From an uncultured bacterium (GTDB taxonomy: Bacteria > Hydrogenedentota > Hydrogenedentia > Hydrogenedentales > Hydrogenedentaceae): a stretch of 64,000 nt of DNA. The position numbers and the translations under genes are program-made. Under the pieces are notes generated by a model that did no database searches, was not told the origin of the DNA, and was given only the letters and a program-made list of their open reading frames with translations. Positions 8,810-17,297 of the stretch are shown here, piece by piece; position 1 is the first letter of the stretch, and each line of letters starts with the position of its first letter. The stretch lies in contig CAKZKR010000008.1 of assembly GCA_937124615.1 (NCBI GenBank), forward strand, positions 1 to 64,000. Reading direction: 5' to 3'.

Positions 8810-9919
8810 TTATAAAAACTGTTTGGCTAATTTATTAAGTTCCTCAATACCTCGTTTGATGGTTTCATCCGAAGCGGCAAACGAAATTCGGAAGTGTGTT
8901 TTTTTGTCGGAAAAAACACTTCCAGGGATAATTAAGATATTATTTTCTATTGCCTTTTTGACAAATTCATCACCATCTCCACCCGGAGCCTTTGGAAATA
9001 TATAAAAGGCTCCCTTTGGTTTTATTACTTCAAAGGTATCTTTCAGCCCTTCATAAATCAAGTCTCTTTTCTTCCGATACGCAATAATCTTCTCGGTCAT
9101 ATCTGATTTTAATGCCTGAACGGCTGCTTTTTGAGCAAATGAGGGAGCACAAACAAAGGTATATTGTTGCAGAGTATTCATTTGTTGAATAATATCTTCC
9201 GGACCTCCTGCATATCCGATACGCCAGCCTGTCATCCCTGCATTTTTAGAAAAACCATTAAGTAATATTACCTGATCATATACACCTGCGATAGAAACGG
9301 GTTCTTCGTCGTATAATAACGACTCATAAATTTCATCACTTATTATGAGCAGTTTATATTTTTTTGCTAATTCTGCGATCTTTACCAAATCATCTTTGGG
9401 AATTGTAGTTCCCGTAGGATTAGATGGACTATTCAGAATTAATATTTTTGTTTTCTCTGTGATAGCAGATTCTATCTTTTCAGCGGTTAGGTGAAAATCA
9501 GGGTATGTATCTATAGAGATGGGCTTTCCTCCCAATAAATTGACAAGATGTTTATACATGACAAAATAAGGGTCTGCGAAAACTATTTCATCTCCAGGAT
9601 TAACTGTTGCCAATAACGCAAGAAATAACCCTCCCGATACCCCACAAGTTATCATTACATTCGATATTTGAACACCAAATTTGTTTTTATAATATTCCTG
9701 GACAGCTTCACGAAGTTCTTCTATTCCCCATGTCTGGGTGTATGAGTTAAAACCATTTCTTATTGAATTAATGGCAACCTCTTTGCATGCTTCATCTACA
9801 TCATAATCTGGTTGTCCAATGCTAAGGTTAATCGGATTTTTCATTTTTGCCGCCAAAGCAAATACTTTACGAATCCCACTCGCATCGATATAATTCATCC
9901 GTTCTGCAATATAACTCAT
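8810..9919 (-). CDS. Class I/II PLP-dependent aminotransferase (aspartate aminotransferase-like)
   Basis: 369 residues, normal for the fold-type I aminotransferase family. The N-terminus has NLSIGQPDYDV, followed by the FNSYTQTWGIEELREAV region, the NSPSNPTG substrate-arginine-proximal loop, SDEIYESLLYD (Asp for the PLP nitrogen) and the Schiff-base lysine in GFSKNAGMTGWRIGY. The C-terminus has FRISFAAS with the carboxylate-binding Arg. It is cytoplasmic and transfers amino groups between amino acids and 2-oxoacids; whether Asp, Ala or an aromatic amino acid is preferred cannot be told. AAGGAG lies six bases before the ATG. It is downstream of the TMTC-like gene on the same strand, 17 bases away. 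Confidence 0.92.
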   Translation of the reverse strand: MSYIAERMNYIDASGIRKVFALAAKMKNPINLSIGQPDYDVDEACKEVAINSIRNGFNSYTQTWGIEELREAVQEYYKNKFGVQISNVMITCGVSGGLFLALLATVNPGDEIVFADPYFVMYKHLVNLLGGKPISIDTYPDFHLTAEKIESAITEKTKILILNSPSNPTGTTIPKDDLVKIAELAKKYKLLIISDEIYESLLYDEEPVSIAGVYDQVILLNGFSKNAGMTGWRIGYAGGPEDIIQQMNTLQQYTFVCAPSFAQKAAVQALKSDMTEKIIAYRKKRDLIYEGLKDTFEVIKPKGAFYIFPKAPGGDGDEFVKKAIENNILIIPGSVFSDKKTHFRISFAASDETIKRGIEELNKLAKQFL

Positions 9920-9936
9920 AATATACTCCTTTTGTT

Positions 9937-12147
9937 TTACTTCGGTATCTTATTTATGATTTCGTTTATTTTTTGTATCTCATCTGATGTAGGTGTGTTT
10001 TCTTTTGCCTTTTCAATCCATAATTTTGCCTGTTCGTGATAACCTTTTTCAATTGCCATAGTAGATAATACTATATATTTTTTACTTTTTGAATAGGAAG
10101 TATTCTCCATATATTTATATGCGGAAGTAAAATTATTAATATTTATACATTCCTGAACCAATTTCTCCCAGAGTTTGTCATCATTGTTGAAAGAACCTCC
10201 CCATTTTTCTGTAAAATCACCGGGTTTCTCCATTTTTCCATATATTATTCCGAGTTTTATTAGTAAATCCTTATTATCTTGTTCATTTTGCAAACCAAAA
10301 GATAACCACGCTGTCGATAAGGAAAGTAGCCCTTTATTCTCGTAGTAATCTGCGATTGTTAGGTAAGGTGCTTTAAATATTTCTCCAGTACTTTTTGGGG
10401 TAGCAGAAATAGTATTTAGCGATTTTTGGATGTCATCATATCTTTTTTTAAAGTCATCTTTTTCTATTATGTTATCTAAAGTATCTAAATCATGCCTTAA
10501 TATTTCCCATGCTTGTTCATAGTTAGATAATTTCCGGGCAATTCTTAAAAATTTTAATTTTTCATCTTTGGTTAATTTCTTTTCTATACAATATAAACTC
10601 ATATAAGAGTTATACAGTTGTAATAAAGTATATTCTGATGTGTCTCCTGCCTCTATTTTACTCTCAATTATTTTTATTTGGGTTCGTATACTTTTTGTAT
10701 CAAAGGGGTTTAGCCCAATAGATTTTTCTATATATTTTTTAGATTCATCATAGCGTCCATTTGCTAAACATAACAGAGATTTTTCTCTTAATGCTTCTGT
10801 ATTCTCAGGTTGTAGTTCCAGCAGGGTATTCCATGCTTGTTCTGCCTTTTCAAGATAAATATTTTTTGAAGTTGGCTCTTGCCGCATTTTTTTTGTTAAG
10901 GTTCGTGCTAAATATTTCCACGCCTCTGTATTTGATGGATAATTTCCTGCACAGGCTAACCATAACCTTTCAGGGTCGCGTAGTTCATGGGTTAGTTGAA
11001 AACTGAATATGGAAAGGGAGCCCAGAATAATTATAAAAAAAAGAGTAATTAGCCGACCAATAATTTTGTTTTTATCATTGATGCTTTGGAATAGAAAATA
11101 ACAAAAAAGGATGATGTTTAATATTAAAAAATAACTGCAATTACACATGCTTATATCAAGTTTCTGGAATAGGGGGTAAACAACAAGACTGGAACCTGCT
11201 AATACACATGAAAGAAAAGGCAAAAATTTAGAATTTATAAAGAAGTAAAAGCCCAATATCAGTAAAAATAAAAGTACTGTTAATACTATGGGTATATTTA
11301 ATAAAGAATTAATTTCAAAGTGTTGTAATGGGAAGAAATTTGTAGGGAACAATGTCAGTATGAAAAAACCACTAATAACATTAAAGAATTTGAACGGAGG
11401 ATATATTTGATATAAGTCTCTATTCAGATTGTTTTGATATAAAACAAGAAATATAAATATGAAAAACAGAACACTGAATATTGCACATCCATAAATAATA
11501 AGATGCTTAGAAGAATCGTTTTGCAATTTGCAACGATAAGAAAAATAAAAAAAAGGAACAATAGATACGACTGCAATAAAATGGCTGAATGTAGATAAAA
11601 AGATTAGAACAATAGCAAAAAATAAATAGGATAAATGAGATGATAAAGCATCATGTTTTGTATAAAGAATTGTTAATATTAGCAGGGTAAATAGAGAGGC
11701 GAGCAGTCCCCCTCGGTTTATAAGGAAGGATGACGAATAAATATTTGAGGGATGAATGAGAAATAAGCATGATAAAAGAAACGATACAATTGACGATATT
11801 AGATTCTTGTTTATGCGTGCTAAAAGATTAAAGAGAAGCAAGGTATTTAATGTATGTATTATCCAATTAATAAGATAGTGTAAAAATATATTGGGGAAAA
11901 ATTTTTGAAAAAAAATAAAGGAAAGAGCGGTAAAAGGAGTATGTGGCTGAACTTTGCAAAAATCAATATTTTCCCCTATATGTTGGGGTATATTGCTAAA
12001 AACATCTTCATCTTTACCAATAAAATCTCTTTGCCATGTGCCATAAAATAAGGTAAAACTGCATAATAGTAATAGACAACACCCCGTTAAGATAGTAAAT
12101 TTAAATAAGGGTACTGTGCCAATAGTATTTGTTGGTTGTTGGTTCAT
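9937..12147 (-). CDS. TMTC-like multi-spanning membrane protein with C-terminal TPRs
   Basis: 736 residues. About ten hydrophobic segments fill residues 1-370, and the C-terminal half is soluble and helical with tetratricopeptide-like units, for example LLELQPENTEALREKSLLCL and a similar unit directly after it. The first luminal loop and next helices (HTPFTALSFIFFQK, then HYLINWIIHTLNTLLLF, then FLIHPSNIYSSSFLINRGGLLASL) resemble the GT-C fold of TMTC/PMT O-mannosyltransferases. The usual DD acidic pair in the first loop is only weakly represented by KDEDVF. It may transfer sugars from polyprenyl phosphate to exported proteins, but catalytic competence is uncertain. The gene follows feoB by 48 bases on the same strand, without clear functional relation. 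Confidence 0.6.
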   Translation of the reverse strand: MNQQPTNTIGTVPLFKFTILTGCCLLLLCSFTLFYGTWQRDFIGKDEDVFSNIPQHIGENIDFCKVQPHTPFTALSFIFFQKFFPNIFLHYLINWIIHTLNTLLLFNLLARINKNLISSIVSFLLSCLFLIHPSNIYSSSFLINRGGLLASLFTLLILTILYTKHDALSSHLSYLFFAIVLIFLSTFSHFIAVVSIVPFFYFSYRCKLQNDSSKHLIIYGCAIFSVLFFIFIFLVLYQNNLNRDLYQIYPPFKFFNVISGFFILTLFPTNFFPLQHFEINSLLNIPIVLTVLLFLLILGFYFFINSKFLPFLSCVLAGSSLVVYPLFQKLDISMCNCSYFLILNIILFCYFLFQSINDKNKIIGRLITLFFIIILGSLSIFSFQLTHELRDPERLWLACAGNYPSNTEAWKYLARTLTKKMRQEPTSKNIYLEKAEQAWNTLLELQPENTEALREKSLLCLANGRYDESKKYIEKSIGLNPFDTKSIRTQIKIIESKIEAGDTSEYTLLQLYNSYMSLYCIEKKLTKDEKLKFLRIARKLSNYEQAWEILRHDLDTLDNIIEKDDFKKRYDDIQKSLNTISATPKSTGEIFKAPYLTIADYYENKGLLSLSTAWLSFGLQNEQDNKDLLIKLGIIYGKMEKPGDFTEKWGGSFNNDDKLWEKLVQECININNFTSAYKYMENTSYSKSKKYIVLSTMAIEKGYHEQAKLWIEKAKENTPTSDEIQKINEIINKIPK

Positions 12148-12195
12148 TTTTACACAGATTTTATTGTGTTTTATCCAGTAATAAAAAAAAGAGTA

Positions 12196-14340
12196 CTATG
12201 TTCCCAATGATAATAAATGACCGATATGAAAAACAATTAATGAGACAAGGAAGGCTATTGTTGTTGAGAAAAATAAAGAGAATACAGGTATTCGGATAGT
12301 TCCTGTTTCCCTCCCTATCGTTACTAAAGTTGCAACACAGGGGGCGTATAACATTACGAATATCATAAGGGTGAATGCTCGGAGTGGATACCATTCCTTA
12401 TGTTGAGATAAATTCGCTGATAGAGAATCCTGTTCATTACTCTCAGATATTTCCATGTGATAAACAGTCCCTAATGTTCCGACAATTACTTCTTTTGCGG
12501 CTATTCCGCCAATCAGTGCTATATTTAATTTCCAGTCAAAACCGATGTGTTTTGTAACAGGTTCTATCATTTTTCCAAGAATTCCTGCAATACTGTACTC
12601 TATATTATGTTGTTCATTGTTGCTTTGATTTGTTTGATAAAGGGGCAGTGGGATATAGATAAGTGCCCACATTATAATGTTTACTGCAAGAATTAGAGTG
12701 CCTGCTTTTCGTATATACATCCATGTTCTTCCCCATGTATGGCGTAGTACACTCCTCAAGACGGGTACATGATAAGGGTGTAATTCCAGAACGAATGGAG
12801 TGGGTTCCCCGCGGATAACCAATCGATTTAGTATGGAAGCACTAATAAGAGCAATGAACCATGATAAAGCCCATAAGGTCAACATTACCAGAGTTCGATG
12901 ATGTTGAAAGAAAGCACCGATGAGTAATGCATAAACGGGGAGTTTTGCTCCACAACTCATAAAGGGAATTACCAACATGGTAATAATTTTATCTTTTCGT
13001 TCTTGTAATGTTCGTGTGGCTAATATTCCTGGAACTGCGCAACCACCGGCCCCAATCCCTCCAGAGATAAGCAATGCCAGTATAGCCCTGCCCTGTAACC
13101 CGAAGATACGCATCAGACGGTCCAATATAAAAGCAATACGAGCCACATATCCTGTATCTTCCAGTGCCGATATAAGAAAAAAAAGAGCAAAAATTAAAGG
13201 GATAAAACTCAAAACAGCACCTACTCCACCAATAATACCATCAGAAAGAAGCGAATGAATAGAAGGATAGTCTTTTTCAAGAAATGAAAATGATAAAGCA
13301 ATAATCTCAAAAAATTTTTCAAAAAGTTCTACAGGGCTTAGCCATTCATCAGGAAAAGGTATCCACTTCCATTCTTGTGTGGTTTTGAATACAATATAAA
13401 ATAACAAACTTATTATACCTAAAAGGATTATAGGACCCACGACACGATTACAAATGATATTATCAATTTGGTCGGTAATATTTTGTTTGGCCTCCCCTGT
13501 ATAACTTACACATTCACGAATAGCACCAGAAACAAATCCATATCTCCTCTGAGCAATGATAACTGTAGAATCTTCATTTTCATGCTGTTCCATTTCTTTA
13601 ATGGTATTTTCCACTTTTTTTTCAAATTCAGAAGGTTCTGAAATTTGATTCTTTATTTTTTCAAGTAATTTAGAATCTCGCTCTAACAATTTAATGGTAT
13701 ACCACCGTGCTTTTTCCTTTTCAACATCAGGTAGTTTGATTCTCAAAAATTCGGAAAACTCTTCAACTACTGTATCAACTTCGTGCCCATAGGTTACATG
13801 TTTGGGAAGCCATGCCTTTTCCCCTTTTATCTGTTTGAAAATGAGACTTTTTAATTCTTCTATTCCTATTCCTTTATTTCCAACAGTCTTAACTATGGGG
13901 ACATTTAATATTCGGGATAGTTTTTCATGGTCAATAATAAATCCTCTTTTCTGGGCAATATCAGTCATATTTAAAGCAATAATAAAAGGTTTGCCTAGTT
14001 CCATTATCTGAATTGTAAGGTAGAGGTTGCGTTCCAGATTCAAAGAATCAACAACATTTACGATGAGTCCTACATCGGGTTTCAGTACTTCTTTAAAGGC
14101 TATTATTTCTTCATCGGTGTAGGTAGTAAAAGAATATAATCCGGGCAAGTCTTCTATGCGTATTGTTTGGCCCTCATATTGGAAGTAACCAACCTTTTTT
14201 TCAACAGTTACTCCCGGGTAATTGCTTACTTCTTGCAATCCGCCTGTAATTTCATTGAAGATAGAACTCTTACCGCAGTTGGGATTTCCAACAATGACTA
14301 CTCGGAGTTGTTGCGAAGAGGCTCGACGAGAATATGCCAT
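12196..14340 (-). CDS. feoB: Ferrous iron transport protein B, GTPase-coupled permease
   Basis: 714 residues. The N-terminal G domain has GNPNCGKS at 18-25, DLPGLYSF (G3) and NMTD (G4). A helical GDI-like region follows (about 190-270), then the permease with its Gate motifs: GIGAGGCAVPGILATRT, IPFMSCGAKLPVYALL and, near the C-terminus, YAPCVATL. It imports Fe(II) across the inner membrane. CGGAG lies nine bases before the ATG, and the start falls inside the end of feoA (43-base overlap), implying coupled translation. The cluster regulator, small Cys-rich protein, FeoA and FeoB forms one operon. A 77-codon frame near the 3' end is an out-of-frame shadow of this gene. Confidence 0.97.
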   Translation of the reverse strand: MAYSRRASSQQLRVVIVGNPNCGKSSIFNEITGGLQEVSNYPGVTVEKKVGYFQYEGQTIRIEDLPGLYSFTTYTDEEIIAFKEVLKPDVGLIVNVVDSLNLERNLYLTIQIMELGKPFIIALNMTDIAQKRGFIIDHEKLSRILNVPIVKTVGNKGIGIEELKSLIFKQIKGEKAWLPKHVTYGHEVDTVVEEFSEFLRIKLPDVEKEKARWYTIKLLERDSKLLEKIKNQISEPSEFEKKVENTIKEMEQHENEDSTVIIAQRRYGFVSGAIRECVSYTGEAKQNITDQIDNIICNRVVGPIILLGIISLLFYIVFKTTQEWKWIPFPDEWLSPVELFEKFFEIIALSFSFLEKDYPSIHSLLSDGIIGGVGAVLSFIPLIFALFFLISALEDTGYVARIAFILDRLMRIFGLQGRAILALLISGGIGAGGCAVPGILATRTLQERKDKIITMLVIPFMSCGAKLPVYALLIGAFFQHHRTLVMLTLWALSWFIALISASILNRLVIRGEPTPFVLELHPYHVPVLRSVLRHTWGRTWMYIRKAGTLILAVNIIMWALIYIPLPLYQTNQSNNEQHNIEYSIAGILGKMIEPVTKHIGFDWKLNIALIGGIAAKEVIVGTLGTVYHMEISESNEQDSLSANLSQHKEWYPLRAFTLMIFVMLYAPCVATLVTIGRETGTIRIPVFSLFFSTTIAFLVSLIVFHIGHLLSLGT

Positions 14341-14561
14341 GCATCTTTTCTCCGTAAGGCGAGAAAGTAACCTTTAAGTTCCAATTCAATAGGGTCTCCA
14401 AGTGGAGCTTCTCTATTCACTTTAATAATAGTTCCGGGTGTTAGTCCAAGGTCTAATAATCGTTGTCTATATGTGGGGGGACCCCCTTTAATAGCAATAA
14501 TACGGGCTTTTACTCCTTCTTCTAAATCACTTAAACGTTCTGTATTGCAAGGGTTTCTCAT
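14298..14561 (-). CDS. feoA: Ferrous iron transport protein A
   Basis: 87 residues with the SH3-like FeoA fold: LSDLEEGVKARIIAIKGGP at the start, RQRLLDLGLTPGTIIKVNREAPLGDPIEL in sequence (given here in pieces in the family's order), and a closing FLALRRKDAWHILVEP. FeoA binds or stimulates FeoB on the cytoplasmic side. It overlaps the start of feoB by 43 bases and follows the small Cys-rich gene by 14 bases. The length is typical of the family. Confidence 0.95.
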   Translation of the reverse strand: MRNPCNTERLSDLEEGVKARIIAIKGGPPTYRQRLLDLGLTPGTIIKVNREAPLGDPIELELKGYFLALRRKDAWHILVEPLRNNSE

Positions 14562-14575
14562 ATAAAAACACCTTT

Positions 14576-14800
14576 TTATCGTTGTATTTTTCGTAAATCA
14601 TTTTGAGGTATTGTAAGTAAATACTCCTTCATTTTATATGAAGTTTTAGCAGGACATTCAGAAAGATTGGTATATGGGCATTTCCTATAGTCACATGATT
14701 CACAGTTTTTTCTCCCATTGAAAAAAATATTTTTAAATGTCTTGAATATGTAAGAGACTGCAATTGAAACAATGATAATTATTATTAAAGGCTCAATCAT
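14576..14800 (-). CDS. Small FeoB-associated Cys-rich membrane protein
   Basis: A 74-residue protein with one N-terminal transmembrane helix (about 3-22, mostly Ile/Val), then a cytoplasmic-looking stretch with four cysteines (NCESCDYRKCPY, then ECPA) and a basic C-terminal tail. Its size, topology and position in a feo operon match the FeoB-associated Cys-rich membrane proteins (FeoC-like role) found in many bacteria. The cysteines may bind iron or respond to redox state; that is inference. Its ATG overlaps the stop codon of the regulator gene by eight bases, so it is coupled to it. Confidence 0.7.
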   Translation of the reverse strand: MIEPLIIIIIVSIAVSYIFKTFKNIFFNGRKNCESCDYRKCPYTNLSECPAKTSYKMKEYLLTIPQNDLRKIQR

Positions 14801-15257
14801 ACATTTTACCGGGTTTTACAATAGAGTTATTTATTTTTTCAGAAGAAGACCCTAACGGTTTATCAATAATTTGATTTATTTTTTTTGCAACTTCTTCTAA
14901 AAGAAGATGTTCAATCATACAGGCTTGTTTTGTTGCTATTTCCTCATCTAAATTTAAGAAAGCCTTAAAAAACCGGGATAATATCATAAAATTGTTATCA
15001 ATATTATCTAACTGTTTTTTACCTAATATAGTAAGTTTTAGGGTATGTTCGGGAAGTTTTTCTATGACTAACTTCATTGATTTTAGATGCCCTAATGCGA
15101 TGCATACGGCACTGCGAGAAACTCCTAATAAAGATGCAATATCTATAGCGCGTGCATATCCCTTTTTTTCATTTAGTTCATTTATAGCCCAGAGATAATG
15201 AACTCGGGAATGTGTTAAGGACTTCATATTTTTATATTTAATCCGATGTATATCCAT
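14793..15257 (-). CDS. DtxR/MntR-family metal-dependent transcriptional regulator
   Basis: 154 residues from the first ATG, or 144 from the ATG at 15227 (MKSLTHSRVHYLW), which fits family N-termini better; neither has a clear ribosome site. The winged helix contains RAIDIASLLGVSRSAVCIALGHL. The dimerisation domain carries ACMIEH, matching the C-x-x-E-H metal ligands of the DtxR/IdeR primary site. It lacks the C-terminal SH3 domain, as in MntR-size members. It heads the feo operon and probably represses it when Fe(II) is replete. A palindrome abuts the upstream start codon and is likely its own operator. Confidence 0.88.
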   Translation of the reverse strand: MDIHRIKYKNMKSLTHSRVHYLWAINELNEKKGYARAIDIASLLGVSRSAVCIALGHLKSMKLVIEKLPEHTLKLTILGKKQLDNIDNNFMILSRFFKAFLNLDEEIATKQACMIEHLLLEEVAKKINQIIDKPLGSSSEKINNSIVKPGKMYD

Positions 15258-15277
15258 TTGTTAAATATACTTAACAA
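15258..15277. promoter_or_regulatory. Perfect palindrome TTGTTAA-N6-TTAACAA, candidate DtxR-family operator
   Basis: TTGTTAA at 15258-15264 and TTAACAA at 15271-15277 are perfect complements around a six-base spacer, a 20-bp dyad. This is the size and form of DtxR/MntR sites. It lies immediately upstream of the regulator gene and between it and tRNA-Asp, so the regulator may control its own operon. The assignment comes from position and symmetry, not from a known consensus for this clade. Confidence 0.55.
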
Positions 15278-15295
15278 TATTCACAAAAAAAACTC

Positions 15296-15372
15296 TGGCG
15301 GAGACGACGAGACTTGAACTCGCGACCTCTGCCGTGACAGGGCAGCGTTCTGACCAACTGAACTACGTCTCC
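15296..15372 (-). tRNA. tRNA-Asp (GTC)
   Basis: The minus strand folds as a tRNA of 77 bases including an encoded CCA. The acceptor stem GGAGACG pairs perfectly with CGTCTCC. The D arm has GTTCAGTTGGTCAGAAC, the anticodon loop is CTGTCAC (anticodon GTC), and the T arm has GCGAGTTCAAGTCTCG-like pairing with TTCAAGT in the loop. The discriminator base is G, the usual determinant for Asp. Confidence 0.97.
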
Positions 15373-15406
15373 ACCTTGTGGACTAATATTATATGATATA
15401 TATTAT

Positions 15407-16903
15407 TTAATATTCAACTTGTGATATATTTTTATCTTTTGAAATTACGGTTCCGTTTTTTTCAATAGCAATTCCATGATTTGTAATCTCCCATTTATAA
15501 AATTTCTGCCTTTCAAGAAATTCCTTTTCTGTTAGAGAAAACACAGGACTAATTTCAATAAGAAAATCATCATTTTGTACTAAATGAGATACAATATCAT
15601 AACCCGCTTTCTTTATCCATGTTCCCCAAAACTGTGTCATGTTTTTTCGTGCAGATAGGACACTATTGTCCCCGTCAAACTGCTTTATTGGTGTATATTC
15701 CCCTTCTCTTTGAATTTCTACTGCTACGGGAGGGTGATTTGTAAAACGGAGAGCATCAAAAATAAATGTTTCGAATTTAAATCCATTTGGTTGTTCTGGT
15801 TTTATTAAATTCCCCTGTGTGTTAATATAAGGTATTTTCTTAAATGCCCTATGCCATGGAAAGTTATGAAACTGGTGATAAACCGTTTCCACAAAGTTTA
15901 ATGAGATGATATGCATAGCAGGATTTCCTGCAAAAAACTTCATGTTTCCATTTGGATCTGTTTCCAGAAGTTGTGGATATATGTCCAATTCAGAATACTC
16001 GATTACCCGGTAAATACCGTCGCATAGGCAATGAACCCCTACAGGTTCTCTTAATGAATTTTTACGAATGATTTTTGAGGACATCTCTGCTTTATTCAGG
16101 GTATGATAACCAATAAACCGTGGGTCTGCCACTTTCACCGCCCAGTTATCTACCTGAAAGTAACTGAGTATCTCAATCCCCCGACTTCTTGCATCGTGTA
16201 ATATACCTTTCTCTACTATAGTTTGTATTGCCCCTCCATGTCCATTCGGATTCATTGCGATGGAAGATGGCGATTCCAGCATAAACTCTCCCTGTTCGTT
16301 AAGACAGGGAACCATTGGTTGAACAGCAAAATAGACATTATTGGGATTTAATCCGAAAAATCTATGTTTTTCGAAGAAGGATACAGTAGCTTTTTCATTT
16401 CCTTCGCTTACCATGATGTACCAAGGTAACACACAAGCATATTTATTCTGAAGATTTATAATCTTTTCCGCATGATATTCAAATAATGATTTCTTTGTTA
16501 TAGGACCTATTGGGTAAGTCCCTTTGGGTCCATTAAACCCTAAACGAGTACCCTGTCCACCTGCAACGAGAAATAATGCTACCTTTCCTTTTCTTAACAT
16601 CTCCTCACCGCATTCATATGCCTCCTGTTCCGTAGGATGGGTTTCTTCTTGAAGGGATATAACAGGAACAGGTTGTATCTGAGAAAAGACTTCTGTCTCG
16701 GGATTTGAAAATATCCATTTTTCCGCTAAATTTTTCATTAAAATGAAGTCAATTTTCTCTAATTGATTCAAAAGATGTTCCTGTTCCTTGTCATTTAATT
16801 GTTCCCAAAATCTAAATACATGTTCCTGTCCAAAACTTACTGTTTTTTGATAGATTTCCTTTTCTTTTTCTGTTTTAAATAGAATTTTGTTTTCGATACT
16901 CAT
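15407..16903 (-). CDS. UDP-sugar pyrophosphorylase of the eukaryotic UAP/UDPGP family
   Basis: 498 residues, the size of eukaryotic UDP-N-acetylglucosamine pyrophosphorylases and much longer than bacterial GlmU or GalU domains. The nucleotide loop is LVAGGQGTRLGF followed by GPKGTYPIG. Downstream are AMNPNGHGGAI (UDP/sugar binding), QVDNWAVKVADPRFIGYH (metal-binding Asp) and REPVGVHC. It would join UTP and a sugar-1-phosphate, probably GlcNAc-1-P, to give the UDP-sugar for wall or glycan synthesis. Its ATG follows the zinc-ribbon gene stop by one base, so the run from the BadF kinase to this gene is likely one operon. Substrate preference (GlcNAc, GalNAc or Glc) is not certain. Confidence 0.85.
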   Translation of the reverse strand: MSIENKILFKTEKEKEIYQKTVSFGQEHVFRFWEQLNDKEQEHLLNQLEKIDFILMKNLAEKWIFSNPETEVFSQIQPVPVISLQEETHPTEQEAYECGEEMLRKGKVALFLVAGGQGTRLGFNGPKGTYPIGPITKKSLFEYHAEKIINLQNKYACVLPWYIMVSEGNEKATVSFFEKHRFFGLNPNNVYFAVQPMVPCLNEQGEFMLESPSSIAMNPNGHGGAIQTIVEKGILHDARSRGIEILSYFQVDNWAVKVADPRFIGYHTLNKAEMSSKIIRKNSLREPVGVHCLCDGIYRVIEYSELDIYPQLLETDPNGNMKFFAGNPAMHIISLNFVETVYHQFHNFPWHRAFKKIPYINTQGNLIKPEQPNGFKFETFIFDALRFTNHPPVAVEIQREGEYTPIKQFDGDNSVLSARKNMTQFWGTWIKKAGYDIVSHLVQNDDFLIEISPVFSLTEKEFLERQKFYKWEITNHGIAIEKNGTVISKDKNISQVEY

Positions 16904-16904
16904 A

Positions 16905-17285
16905 CTACCAGTAAGGACTCCATGCTTTACCGTGTTTATTCATATCTTGCCGTTGTTTATAATTAGGGAGCAAACCCGGTTTGCATCCTTCTATAATTTC
17001 ATATTTTGACCCGCATCCATCACATATCCCATAGTCGAATCCAGGTTGTTCCAGAGGTTCTTCACATTTCGGACAGATAGGTTGAAATCGTTTGTAAATC
17101 TCTTGGGGTTGTGTAAATTCCATACCACAGCATGGACATTTTATCATTGGAGAAATCCTCCTCCAGGCCCGTGAAAACATACGGTCTGCATTACAAATGC
17201 GACAATAAACTTGTTTTCCGGGTATAGGTCTTATTTCTTCCTTTGGAGATTTCTTGTCTGAGTTTCCCCAACCAAATAAAGGCAT
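16905..17285 (-). CDS. Zinc-ribbon protein of unknown function
   Basis: 126 residues with several CxxC knuckles: YCRICNADRMF, IKCPCCGMEF, PICPKCEEPL and GICDGCGSKY. The pattern suggests two zinc ribbons, perhaps binding RNA, DNA or protein. The N-terminus is short and polar (MPLFGWGNSDKK) and there is no membrane segment. I do not recognise a named family. It sits between the DUF1573 gene (12-base gap) and the UDP-sugar pyrophosphorylase gene (one-base gap), so it is cotranscribed with them. Confidence 0.7.
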   Translation of the reverse strand: MPLFGWGNSDKKSPKEEIRPIPGKQVYCRICNADRMFSRAWRRISPMIKCPCCGMEFTQPQEIYKRFQPICPKCEEPLEQPGFDYGICDGCGSKYEIIEGCKPGLLPNYKQRQDMNKHGKAWSPYW

Positions 17286-17297
17286 TCACATATTCCC

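Noticed and set aside
12161-12394. A 77-codon minus-strand frame at the end of feoB
   Set aside because: It is an out-of-frame shadow of the FeoB C-terminus.
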